Source of the DNA: Oryzias latipes
Taxonomy: Eukaryota; Chordata; Actinopteri; Beloniformes; Adrianichthyidae
Reading direction: 5' to 3'
DNA: 64,000 nucleotides
NCBI RefSeq assembly: GCF_002234675.1
Contig: NC_019859.2
Coordinates: 35,912,960-35,976,959, forward strand
Position 1 is the first letter of the stretch; the number at the start of each line of letters is the position of its first letter. Positions 31,301 through 42,574 of this stretch are shown here, one piece after another. The notes beneath the pieces are model-generated. The model ran no database searches, was not told the origin of the DNA, and saw only the letters and a list, made by a program, of their open reading frames with translations. A program made the position numbers and the translations under genes.

Positions 31301-34300
31301 TGAAATCCCAGCCAGGAAGAAGAGGTCCGCCATGAAGAGGCAAATGCACAAGTGCAAATGGATGGTGGTGCGAGTCCCTTGTATGGAGCGGCAAAACCTG
31401 AATGTAAAGATGCTTAAAGCCAGACATAGCAGGGACACGCCCAACCCAATCTTGGTCAGCAGCTCCAGTTCAAAATTAGGCTGGAAAAGAAGAAAACAAC
31501 GTTTCAGTGACGCCAAAGCGTCGAGCATTTCTGATCGACCAAAATATGATCCTTACGTCGTTTACCAGCAAGCCACAAAGACAGATTTCATTTGGCGTTT
31601 TATCTCTGAAAACCGCTCGGCGCAGATTTGAGAAAAATCGATGGTCTTGACATAAAATACATAAGTCCTGGGAATGCCAGAGTTCTGGGTTTGACACTGA
31701 GCCGTTTGTTACAACATGGAAGCGAACTGTGGGGGAAGTGAACCTCTGCATCCCGACTGCACACCAGGATGTTCACCGAGTCAAACTGGATTTATCATTT
31801 GGTGGATTCCACCAGGATTAGCAGGAGCCAAATGAAAGTCTTCTTCATTATTCTTATTAGCAAATTTAAAAAAGATTTCTCTGACTCTGTTGTTGTTTGG
31901 TAAAACCCAAATCTTTACGTGATTCGGTTCCTGATGCTTCATGAAAGGAAGGAAAATGAACAAAGAAAGTAAGAAAGAAAGAAATATCGAGGTTTTAATC
32001 AAATCGTGCAGAAAGTGAACCGTTGCACCGCTAATACTGTAAGTAAACTGCATTGTTGTCAAGCACGACGAAATAGTGCTGTCATGCAATTCATTAGGTT
32101 GTGCAATTTGTAATTAATCAATAGAATATATATATATTTCTAATTGTTTTTAGCCTAAAAATCACTGTAAAAAGCCTAATTTTAAGATGTTTTTATTTAA
32201 ATTTGGGACGTTGTGACACAGTGAAAGGGTTTTTCCAAATAGAACGGACCTTCAACCTTTGTTTTTACAACAACAGGGGGTCTGGTGATCCATGGACCCC
32301 ATTTATTTATGATAAACTCCTCGCCCGGCTTTATCCTTACATTATAGCTAACAGCTGTGACGTTGTGGCTTTTTTTGTGAAGAACTGCAAAGTCGGACAT
32401 TGGCGACGTCACAGTGGCGCGCGCCGCGGCAGTACACGGCGTACACGGCGGTACACGGCGGTACACGGACATGTGCATTGTTAAAAATTGTAAGATGCAT
32501 TTTCAGCCGAGTTCACCTAAAACGTTCATGCAGGTTAAGCGTTGGACCTTTATTTTTATTTTTGAGAAGATGACAATAGTTATAGATTAAAAATGAGATT
32601 GAGAAATAACGCACCAATTTGTCTGTAATTTGACACTCCTAGATAAAAAGCCGTCTTGCATGTTGTATGATGTGGCCTTTGGGGGGAAACCCTTCTGAAG
32701 GCGTCTGCTCACCTCTAGTGGGTAAAGGGCCATCAGCACAGCAAAGCTGCTCAAATGGCTGCAAACACAAACTGTGTGCGTTTTGTTGGACTGGTGCTGG
32801 CGGCAACCATCTGTGGACCAGGCGCCGCTCTCCTTCCAGTATGCACACTTGTACCGCAGCTCCAGGGACTCCTCCATGTCCTAAACGTCAAACCCAACAC
32901 GTCTGAGTCGTCACCCTCTGGGTAAGGAGATGGCTGAACAGCTTTAATGACTGTTTTTAGTTTGACAACAGAAGTTCAGAAACACAGCAGACTGGGAGAC
33001 CGGACATTTATTACCTGCAGATGTCTGAGGGTGATGTAGACGGAGCGACTCAAGTTCTGAGTGGACGGATTGGAGACTACAACTGAAACAACTCTGGAGA
33101 AGACCTGGAAGGACGGTCCTGAGCCTTCCTGCTCTTCAAGCTCCTCAAACGATCCATTCACAGAACCTTCAAGCTTCTTGTAGCTCAGCAGCGCTGCCAA
33201 AGCGAAACCTGATAAAGCACACAACACACCAACAGAAAGACGTTTAGGATGCTCACTGATACTCATGGGTAGAAAGAAGAGCCTAAGGTGTTACCAGGGT
33301 ACGTTCCCATTCCTGCTGCTGTTTCCCAGTCAGTGCTGAGGCTGGCATTTCCCGTGGTCAAATGGATCGGTCCAGTTGGTCGGGTTCTACCTCTTTGAAC
33401 CTTGATCTGCACATCTGTCAAAGACAAGATAAACAGTGGCGTCTGAAACCTTCAGCCTTGTGCCTGAGTCACAGGTGGATTTGGGCTGCCAGTGGGGGAA
33501 AATGGGAAATCTGTACGGTGGACGAGTGGTGACATTTTAAGGTTGTAGAGCGCTTTTACTCCACGGACCAGACAACCCAAAAACCCTCAGACTAGGGGGG
33601 TTTTTAGACTGCGATACTCAGTGGGTCCTGAACCTTGGGTTTGGTCTGTATTCAGAGTGGCGCCTACCGGAGATTTCTGTTTCCAACCAAAGCTTGTAAA
33701 CAAAACCACAAAGACTAAAGATCTGTTCACTCATTGGCCATGATCTATGAGGGCGGGGCCACACAACTAGAGAAAGAATATTGGAAGTCCTTGTCGGGAT
33801 AGTTCACTGATTCAAACAGTGAGAGAAGCAATGAAAACATTTTTTTAATGAGCCTGAATTCATCCGACCAAATTTCATTGAGCCGCTCTGTCTCATTGTT
33901 GCTCCACTCCTGTGTTTACATCCCCTAATACCTGGCTATGGCGGCTGTTTTGGTCCATTCGTTCTGCTCTGAGCACTGAGCCTATTCAGACTGGGGCATC
34001 TCAGAGCAAACCGAACTTAGTTTGATTGGAAACGAACCAAGACCACCTCCAAAGACGGGTCCAAGAGCCTGGTCCCAGACTGAACATGTATTCAGACTGA
34101 AGATTGGTTCCGGATTATCGGGGGAAACAAACTCTGGCTCACTTTGAGAACCAAATGTGAACACAGCCTAAGGTTTGATCGTAAAGATTTGATAATCCAA
34201 GAAGAAAAAGCCCTTTCTCGGGTCTTCCACAGAGCGATGGTTGGCTCCTCTATTGCGGCGTCTTACCGGTCTCCGTCGTCTCCATGTTGGTGCTGTTGCC

Positions 34301-37300
34301 TTTGAGCTGAGGACCGATCAGTAAAATGGAGCGCTCCACCGTTGCGAGCAGCCTGGTCACACTTTTGCTGTCAGTCAGAGGTCTTGGAGACAGGACCTGC
34401 TCGGTTGCTGTTAAAAGTTTCTGTTGATGACGTAAAAGGGGAACATTGAGACCTAAAAGTTAGAGTAGGTCTTCAAAATGTCCTTACTTCCACTTGTACT
34501 TTAACGTCTGGGGTTTTATTGTTTCACTTTCTCTTTTGTTGAGATTTATGGATAAAGAAAAAAGTAGGGAATCTAATTTGAGACTTCAAGTTCCAAACCA
34601 GCTCCTGGCATGAATGACATGTGAGACGGCCTCTTGACACGATGTTTTTTTCTTTTCTTCCTATGCTTTTAGAAAAATACCTTTCCACCTGCAGATCCCT
34701 GCCATCCTCCTGACAAACCAAGTTCTACCTGCACTTCTCCTAACAGGAAGTGTGCTTTTCAATGAAAGTCGTATAAATGGACCTTTGAAATGACGACAGG
34801 AACTTGTGACTTTGTTGCTACCACATGCTCCACACGTGTAAGTCTTTTGTATCTTTTCTGACCTCAAGCAGCGTGTTTCCATCCGGCCTTCCCTCCCCAG
34901 CAGCGCTTGAACTGGACAGAGCCAAGCAGCTGTTCCTCATCATGGACTCTATCTCAGCCAGACCTTGGAGCGACTGCAAAAAAGACGGATAAACTGCTGA
35001 ACTTCCTAAAGAGGAAAGCTGATGAAGAGTAGACCTACAAGCTCTTTAAGCTTGTCTGATGATCGGAGACTATAAAGCAAGTTATTTCTTTAAGTCTAGA
35101 TCTTGATAAAAGAACCGAGTGGGTTTTATTTCCATAGGTAAAGAAAACTCTGGACTTACCAGTGAAGGTCCTCCATCAGCGCTGAAGCCATCACAGTTGA
35201 GCTCTGGATCAAACAAACCCAACATTTGTTATTTCAACATCGGCTGACCGTGACACTAAATACAACTTCTGTTGGTCTGGAGATGAATCCCATCCACAGA
35301 AAAAAAGATGACTAACAGCAGACGATGCTTCCCTTTTCCTCCATTCTGCAAAACTGTTGTACTTCAGATTTTTGTGAACATTCAGGACCTCTGACAAACA
35401 CGAAACTACCACTAGGAGCAGGGCTGGGCAACTACGACCCGGGGGCCACATGTGGCCCATTAAACAATCTAAATTGGCCGCCAAACGGGAATCTATGATA
35501 CTGGTAAGTCTTAATCATGTTTTATTTCCATGTAATTTCAGTGGCTCCCCATAGATGCTGCGCTACAGAAAAACATTGACCTTTGTTTAGTCTGCATTCA
35601 TAAGCTGTGGGAAGATTTGTTGTTTTTCTGACGTTCATCTGTGTTTTTCGAGTCATTTTTGCGATCTTTCCAACACCACACGAAGTCAGTATTTCTCTAA
35701 GTTTGCGTTTTTCCCCGAGGGACATCAACTCATCGGTGAAATTGGCAACAAACTGAAAACAAACCACCGTTTTTAAATTAAAAAAAAGTTCTGCTTCGAA
35801 ATACATGAATATAGCAATTTTCTATTAAAATGAAGGCATATTTTGACCAGATTAGATGTTATTTCTTCCTCTTATGAGCTGGGTTACCAAAACATTTCAT
35901 GCATCTGCTCCTGGTCCGGCCCACAAGTCACATTTCAGAACCTTTTGTGGCCCACAAGTCAAAAGGTTTGCCCATCCCTGACTAGGAGAAAAGTATTCAC
36001 ATGTGCATTTCATTTGAGAAGGTTTTGTCTACTCACTTGAGCATGGAGTCTGTTTATTGCCATAACTGGAATACCCTTCTGCACAATCACACCAATAATT
36101 CCCATTGACGTTCCTGCAGGTTCCCTTTTCTCCACAGATGAGCTCCTCTTTGGCTGCAGCTTCCTTGCATTCATCTCTATCTGTGCCAAAGGTTAAAAGT
36201 TAAAATCCAGACTAAAATGGAACGAGACCAATTCCTGACAGAAAGAAATCTGTCAAGTCACATTTGTGGTCTACGGAACCACTACAAGTATTCGAAAAAC
36301 AGGAAAACCTCTAGGGTCACGCACGAAATATCAAGATGGTAGACAGTAGAGGAAATCTGTCGGTTATGCTGCAATCTACAGGTCGTAAGACTTCTACAAC
36401 ACGTGAGGGTGAAGTAGGTGAGACGCAGGTGTGTTGTACAGATTTTTCATTTTCAAAACACCAAATCCTGTGCACGCCGCGAGGAGCCAGTAAGTGCTGT
36501 TCACGGGGAACGTGCTGCGGGCGTCTACGGGCACCAACGCCTTACGTTTGTGCGCAGCATTTGTGCGGTCAGTTAGGAGGCAGAACTCACGCCTTACTGA
36601 GGACGCCGTACGACAGCATCACCCGTACATCACAAGTGCGTGAAACTTCCATTATCCTTATAAATACTTCACAATGCACTTGCCACAGGCATGACAATGG
36701 TACGTTCCATTTTCATAACGTCCGTTGAGGTGGCCGTACGAGGACCCTTAAGGGAACTACAAGACTCGGACACGGACAACCCAAAAACCTGCATCGCCGT
36801 AAGGGTCAACCCCCCGAACAGGTGCATCTGACTAAGGCCTAAAGAAGTAACAGGCCGATATGTTGTCTGCTCCACAGAAATTATCCGAACATTTCTGTTC
36901 TCATTCTTTCACAAGAACGTGTTTAGATCTCTATTTCTCTGAAGCATCAATTCCTCGTAAAAATGATTCCTCCGACTCTTTATTTTTTATCTGTGTAAAC
37001 TAATGTGGGAGTTTCATGAACAAAAAAGCACATCCATAACAAAAGGACACAGGAGAAAAAGGAATAAAAACCAACCTATGCAGTTTCTACTGGAGTCATA
37101 TCCATAACTGCAGATGCAGCTGTAGTTCCCCATCTGATTCTTGCACTGAGCCAAAGGGCCACAGATGGTTTTGTCTTTATAACACTCATTTATATCTGAC
37201 AAAAAACAGTAAAGGAAGAGTTAAGAGACACTTCAACATCAACAGTCAGGTATGTTTGCAAACCTTTCAGACTCTCACCTAAGCAATGTCCCTTTACTGC

Positions 37301-37661
37301 TGTGAAATTTTTTGCCCCATACTTGTTTTCAAAGCCCTCCCTGCACTGACAGTAGTAACTGCCTGGTGTGTTGAAGCAGACGGCGTTGTCCCCACATACT
37401 TTTTGATCGTCACACTCGTTGATTTCTTCAAGTTTGAACAGAATCACATGGTAAAGAGTCATCAGTGACGTACACATGTGCGTTCTTTTGCCGTCTTTGA
37501 GCAATCAAAAGCCTGCAAACGCTTTGACTATAATACCGTCACACAGGTCCCATCTATTATGTCTCAAGTTTTATTCGTTTTAGTGAGAAGAATTATTAGT
37601 TAATTACAAAAAATCAGACACTTACCACATTTGTTGCATTTTATCATCAAACAGGCCAACC
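25331..37661 (-). CDS. adgre5: Adhesion G-protein-coupled receptor E5 (CD97)-like; signal exon not found
   Basis: An adhesion GPCR: extracellular EGF-like modules, autoproteolytic GAIN/GPS domain, then seven membrane segments. Minus-strand exons: 37626-37661 (tentative), 37279-37425, 37076-37195, 36037-36180, 35160-35203, 34863-34973, 34267-34420, 33295-33414, 33015-33208, 32713-32880, 31286-31480, 29316-29533, 29079-29237, 28423-28591, 28060-28158, 25331-25372. Phases agree throughout (about 706 residues). EGF exons begin EINEC, DINEC and RDEC, and the first two have the calcium-binding pattern. The GPS reads CVCSHLSSFAVLM, with expected cleavage after HL. TM1-2 are on exon 31286, TM3-4 on 29316, TM5 on 29079 and TM6-7 on 28423. 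The tail has VREEY, KRYSDFSSTN and a terminal GESHI resembling the human CD97 end ASESGI. Another ADGRE or ADGRL4-like member is possible but fits less well. The signal-peptide exon should lie upstream of 37661. Confidence 0.88.
25550..25830 (-). repeat. Dispersed repeat family G, inverted partner of 61225-61480
   Basis: 'gtgtctttcctcgaccgttccacgtttgtctaacagactttt', 'acggcgcacaaatcacg' and 'agcagaataatcacac' are the reverse complement of 61250-61440 with mismatches. It lies in the last adgre5 intron. Confidence 0.65.
25831..27200. other. adgre5 last intron, no feature recognised
   Basis: No exon-like frame, named repeat or microsatellite stands out. The short open frames show no family signature. 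Confidence 0.35.
27202..28020. mobile_element. MITE family H split by an insertion of family D
   Basis: The left end 'ctatggaagcattgctgtagcataa' and right end 'ttatttttaattatgctacagaaactcttccatag' are the inverted ends seen in the intact copy at 50226-50533. Family D (about 27228-27697), an inverted relative of 12330-12725, separates the left tip from 'ataattacaaataaaagtc'. Family D carries the frame KETYIYADDHGVLNKASDQR. Confidence 0.6.
28237..28378. mobile_element. piggyBac-like MITE, copy 3, palindromic
   Basis: Ends are TTAACCCTTGTGCC and GCACAAGGGGTTAA. Inside, 'aacgctgggagtggggtc' occurs twice in direct and once in inverted orientation around 'cgtgcctcggaggcacg', so the element can fold into a long hairpin. 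It ends 44 bp before the donor of the adgre5 TM6-7 exon. Confidence 0.7.
30674..30697. repeat. Poly(G) run, 24 bp
   Basis: A pure G run in the adgre5 intron between the TM1-2 and TM3-4 exons. It reads as C on the sense strand. Confidence 0.95.
30735..30960 (-). repeat. Dispersed repeat family E, inverted copy
   Basis: 'ctttgtgacatcacaatgtgaggacccgctcc' and 'gagcaggtttttagagga' are the reverse complement of 18490-18580. Confidence 0.6.
32425..32470. repeat. Short GTACACGGCG tandem repeat
   Basis: About four 10-bp units ('gtacacggcg') follow a CpG-rich 'ggcgcgcgccgcgg' block, in the intron between the adgre5 GPS and TM1-2 exons. Confidence 0.7.
35419..35980. mobile_element. hAT transposon with 8-bp target-site duplication
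   Basis: Ends are CAGGGCTGGGCAACT and AGGTTTGCCCATCCCTG, with 'ccacatgtggccc' and 'gtggcccacaag' just inside. The 8-bp duplication ACTAGGAG lies at 35411-35418 and 35981-35988. It is too short to be autonomous. It is in an adgre5 intron, 48 bp from the donor of the third EGF exon. Confidence 0.9.
36290..36910. repeat. Unclassified repeat-like block between EGF exons
   Basis: 'gtgaaacttccattatccttataaatacttcacaatgc' and 'caatggtacgttccatttt' resemble the reverse complement of parts of 56460-56560. The relationship is weak. No exon was found here. Confidence 0.35.
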
Positions 37662-38029
37662 CTATAAAAGACAGAAGAAATACAAATTACTACCAATGGC
37701 TAAGCTTTGTCCCAGAGTTGGAATTTACTGCATCCAACAACACAAAGAAAGTCTCCGAGTAGACCTGAGGAAGTTCTGCGGGTGTTTGATAATGATGAGG
37801 GGTCTTAAAGGAAAAGCTCTTTGTTCAGATCCGGAATGGATCGTTTATGTAGTCACCATTTTCAATTGGCATTTCTGTTGTAGGATCACAGCTCTTCAAT
37901 CATGGGTTCCCCAAACTTAAATCCCTTCCAGGTAGTACTCCTCAATCTAAAGTGCAACTAAAAACAAGCTGTAAAATACTTGTTAGGCAGCGCGGCAGGT
38001 GTCTTGAGAGTTGCCACTAACTTGAGCCT

Positions 38030-38170
38030 CCAGTAGAGAGAATTCAATTCTATTCAATTTTATGTGTATAGCCCAAATTCACAACAGTCGTCTCAATGGT
38101 CTTCATACTGGTATTGTAAGGTAAACATACAATAAAAAAGGATAATAAATGCTTAGAATTCAATAGGATA
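38030..38170 (+). mobile_element. LINE/SINE 3'-end fragment
   Basis: 'aattcaattctattcaattttatgtgtatagcccaaattcacaacagtcgtctcaa' is a common fish retroelement 3' tail ('tatagcgccaaatcacaacaa' type). Confidence 0.5.
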
Positions 38171-39128
38171 ATACTAAAACTGTAACTAAACAGACTAACT
38201 GAACTGGGCATCACTGCCCTTTGACCCTCCTACTTCTTGTACTTCTCCCTAACAACTAAGGGCCTCCGTTTCAGGTGGTTCATGAAATTTGCCATTCTCC
38301 GTTTTGGTAGCAACAGCCTTCCAACAGATATTCAGTGTGCCATTCGTTTCTGCTAGTCTAGAGTCTGACAGAGACTATTTTTGACAGTTAACAGCAGAAA
38401 CTTCGTATTCAAGACAAGGAAAAGTCGTAATCACAGCAGACGTGTCAAACGTAAAAACAAATGCTGCATTTATTGTTTTTTGCAAAGTTGTGCACAAAGT
38501 ATTAATTTGTGGACAACTTGTCTTCTTGCATACTTTTCCTTTTGATAGTTTCTCGCCCCATACACTGATGACTGGAATAACGGATGTCTTGGTGACCTGT
38601 AAGCGCCTGAATACTGTAGCTCAGTTGGTTCAGTTAAGTACAGGACTTACATGGGAAGTTAGGTTTCAATTCCCAGGGAGCGCAACAATGACCATCATCC
38701 AATGTGGGCCCTAGAGTAAGACCCTTCACACTACTCCCTAACTATGTAGCCACAAGGAGACCCAAGTCTGGATCCCCCTGTGCCGGTCCCCAGCCCGCAT
38801 AAAATGCAGGCTTGTGTCAGGAAGGACAATCAGTGTAAAAAATCTCTGCTAAACCACCTGTGAGAATCCTGTGAAAGCCGTACAAAGGTCAACAACACCA
38901 CTGGTGACCTTTTTACTCATTGTAGTGGAATGTTTGAGTTTTTTAAATTTTAGAGATGCAACCATTCAATTCCCCACCATTTGGTTCATTGATGTACCAT
39001 ATGGTTTGGTTTTAAACCGAGAAATGCGGCATCCCTAGCTTTGATGTAGCCATTTAAAACAATAAGGGATTTCATTTGTTACGGATGTACAAAGAAAAAA
39101 AACTAGTGTGATGAGATTCTTAAAATTG

Positions 39129-39300
39129 TTGACTGTATGTGAGAACTGGAGTGAGGGAGTATGACATCCTCAATGGGAAATGGTTTACGTCTGGCTCCAA
39201 CTAAATCAATTCAAACGCCATTATTTTGCTTTATGGATGCTGCCATGTTGGAGCCAGATGTCCTCAGTAAGAAGTGATTGATTAATGATTGATTAAGTCG
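39129..39300 (+). repeat. Dispersed repeat family C, copy 3
   Basis: 'ttgactgtatgtgagaactgga' and 'tgctgccatgttggagccaga' match 16565-16720. Confidence 0.6.
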
Positions 39301-39365
39301 TTCTCAGTCAACATTTCTATGGCAACATAGTAGGTTTAGGGGCTGTCATCTGGACTTAGTTTTAA

Positions 39366-39436
39366 AAGTCAGAAGACGTTTCTCTCTAATCCAAGAGGCC
39401 TTGTCAATCGACAAAGCCTCTTGGATAAGAGGTGAA
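39366..39436. repeat. 71-bp hairpin repeat
   Basis: 'agacgtttc...atccaagaggc' pairs with 'gcctcttggat...gaaacgtc' around a short centre. This resembles a known fish palindromic repeat. Confidence 0.6.
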
Positions 39437-39743
39437 ACGTCGGTTATTCATGTAACCCGATATTACAACTATGGTTATCTCAACGGGCCTCACACCAATT
39501 TGACCGAAGCTGCAGTTCTAAAAGTTCTGCTGTGAAGTAAAGCAACGGTGCCTAGGAAACTCTAAAACCCAGAAGGCAACAAAACCACTGAAAGGTCCAG
39601 GAGCTGGAAACCACATGGAAACCACATATTGTCTCCATCTGAGGCTACATTAGCAGTTACCATCACCAAGTACAGTATGAATGAGGAGCGAATGCATAAT
39701 GGATACATTGTAAGTGCTTTGAGCACAGATAAATCTAATCCAT

Positions 39744-39785
39744 TATTATTATTATTATTATTATCATTATTATTATTATTATTGT
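39744..39785. repeat. (TTA)n microsatellite
   Basis: About 13 ATT/TTA units with one ATC interruption. Confidence 0.9.
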
Positions 39786-40171
39786 TATCTGAATACAATG
39801 GTACATACAATAGAAATCTCTACCATTGATAACAAAGAAGGACAAAACAAAATATGTTAGACACTGCTAACCAAAGATTGGTCTTTAGCCCAAGTCTCAT
39901 TTCTTGCTACAGAGCAGCTAAAAGGTTCATGTTTAACAGAAAATTAGACAAAAGTGTGACTTTTGTCCATCCATTGTGGGGAAAAACAATCCAGACTCCA
40001 TAGAGCTGTCAGAGGAAAATTAAGTGAAGAAAGAGAACCAGTAGAGGTGGAACGTCTGGCCCTAGAAGTGGAGGATTGAATGGAAAGATTCGTCCGGCGA
40101 GGACTCCAATGAGGTTGTCATAGGAATCAATATTAAAAAAAAACAACAACAACAACATAAGAAGATGGAAC

Positions 40172-40187
40172 GGGGGGGGGGGGGGGG
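40172..40187. repeat. Poly(G) run, 16 bp
   Basis: A pure G run preceded by an (AAC)n tract. Confidence 0.9.
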
Positions 40188-40323
40188 TCCAAAGGCCAAA
40201 GCCAAGAAGACTTAAAACATTTAATTGACATAAAAAACAAACAAAGATACGAGACTGTTAAGAATGACATGTTTGCACATATTTTTACATTTCTTGTAGC
40301 TCTGTTTAGAGTTAGGGTTAGTG

Positions 40324-40610
40324 GGCGGGCTGCACTGTGGTGTAGTGGTAAGCACTCTCGCCTTTCATTGAGAAGGCGCTGGTCCAAATCCCAGCTGGGT
40401 TCCTTCTGTTTGGAGTCCTCCTCCCACAGTCCAAAAACATGCTTCATGGGTTCCTTGGTGTCTCTAAATTCCCCCTAGGTTCATGGACGCCCTGCAACAG
40501 ACTGGTGACCTGTTCAGGGTGGACCCCGCCCCCACGCACAAGTAGCTGGGATAGGCTCCAGCAACCCCACCATCCCAAAAGGGATTCAGTGGGTCATGAT
40601 TAATGGGTTA
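40324..40610 (+). mobile_element. tRNA-derived SINE, plus-strand copy
   Basis: It has a head GGGCTGCACTGTGGTGTAG, a degenerate B box (GGTCCAAATCC), an 'acatgcttcatgggttccttgg' middle, and the tail 'gctgggataggctccagcaacccc'. Same family as 1975-2358. Confidence 0.7.
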
Positions 40611-40815
40611 AATTGTTTTTGTAAAAAATGTTGTTGTCATTTTTAATTTTTAAGTTGAGGAGTTTTGTTTTAAAATCTTTGCAACCAAATATTTTCCAAC
40701 ATGACTTTGATAAAAAGATACAGAAAACTTCTCTCTAATAACTGGTGCCTTTACGTTTCTGCTTAGTATGAATGAATTTACATTTAGACAAAAGTAAATG
40801 TTTCAAACAACAAAC

Positions 40816-40990
40816 GGTCAGGAACTGGTGGTGTAGGGCCAACATGCAGGAGACCAGGTAGAACCATTAGCATTTAATAAATAACCTTAAACCCATGAAG
40901 AAACCGGAAGATGACCTGATGACAATAAAGAACTGAAAACCAGACCCTTAAATATACGGAGGATCGACCTAAACCTGGTGTGACTGACAG
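40816..40990 (-). repeat. SINE-like repeat, inverted partner of 10780-11046
   Basis: 'tcaggaactggtggtgtagggccaacatgcaggagaccagg' opens it, followed by 'atttaataaataacc'. Confidence 0.55.
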
Positions 40991-42550
40991 GGGGGGAATA
41001 TTGAAAACAGAACAAACTAAGGAAGTTTCACTAAAAGTCCATCCCGAACTGCGCAATTCTCACCCAAACACGCAGAGGAAGCAGATTACACAGCCAAGCT
41101 TCTTTCAAAATGTTTTCAGTAACAACATAAAACCCTTGAAAGTCAATGCTGTAACAACACAAATCTACAACCCTTACTTTAAAAACCAGATGAACTATTT
41201 GAGGAGCAGTTTATGCAATGCTTTCAACTGCTGTGGTGAATCTCACAACCTGAACCGAGGATGTGGCGTTCCAGACAGCTGAACCAGCAGAATCAGCATG
41301 AGCTGAGTAACACCAGTGTTCTAGTTTTGTGGGTAGTACTTCGTTATTCTAGATGTGTTTTTTTAAACACACAGTCTCTAAACGGATGCAGGTCAGTAGT
41401 ATTTTCACCAGCTGAGGTAGGAATCAAACTGAAGCAAACACAATGTTGAAAATGTCCAGGCTGTGCTCATCTGTCTTTGACCACAATGAGGTTGTCGTTG
41501 TTGTTGTGTGAGGACGGCTGGAGCTTCTGTTTCTGCCGCAGGCCAAACCGCCAGCGTTAGACAGGGGGGGCTGTGAGAAATCGCCTCCATGTATGACGAA
41601 ATATGTGGAGAAGGAAACAAGGCGTCTATACAAAGTAACTTGAAGCTCCACTAAACGGACTTCATTGACCAGACAGCGGACACTGCTTTCACCGGGGGTC
41701 TTTTGTGTCTTTTATGTCCCTTTCTGCCCCTCCTCCTGCTGCTTTTTCTACACTCCGAGCACAGAAAGCCCGTCTGTGACGGAGGTGTAATCCAAAGGTA
41801 ACAGAGGATTTTTATCTAATTCACTCGTTTACAGTCATATTCCGAATAAATGCAGTTCTGCCTTTTTCTTCTTCTTGTAAGCAGCATCTTCTCACAACTT
41901 CTGGAAATGTTCCAGACACAGAGAACCGTGTTTGTCACTGATTTAAATCTAAAGGGGAGTTTCTGTTATTATTGCAAAACAGCAAACTCTACCAGCTGGA
42001 TGGGAGTTCAGCCATTTGCTGCGTCTGCCAGAGATTTTTATCAACATGATGGCGACAAAGGCGAGTCGAGAATCTACAAATAGGCTGGCCTTAGAGAGGC
42101 GCTGAAGCACGGCGGTTGATTCATGGCAACAACGGTGTGCGGGTGACGCCCGCACACCGTTGTGGCCATAAACACACACACCGTCATGACATGCGTTTCT
42201 CTCATCTGTTATGAGGCAGGCAGTAGCATTAAGGTTCTTCCCCAAATACCCTCAGTGGATTACGTTACATCTGACCATTGTTATGGTAAATGCCCCCATT
42301 AACATGTCATTTTGCCCCTGGGAACCAAATCCTGGTTTCCTGCACTTAACCAACTGGTTTAGTTAAAAAAAATGGTGCTATGTATCATCAATTATTTCTA
42401 ATTTACTCTGTTTACCCATTTAGACATAATTGTATAGAAATACAATAATAAAGATATTCAATAATCTGATACGGTTCACATACTGTAAAAGTATCAGTGA
42501 AATGATAAACCAGTGATTGTTAACACCACACAGCCTAACATGATTTCTCT
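40991..42550. other. Intergenic sequence, nothing recognised
   Basis: Short open frames on both strands have no family signature. A small inverted repeat 'caacggtgtgcgggtgacgcccgcacaccgttg' at about 42128-42160 can form a perfect hairpin. Confidence 0.4.
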
Positions 42551-42574
42551 ACAGAAGCTCCAACAGAAATGTAC

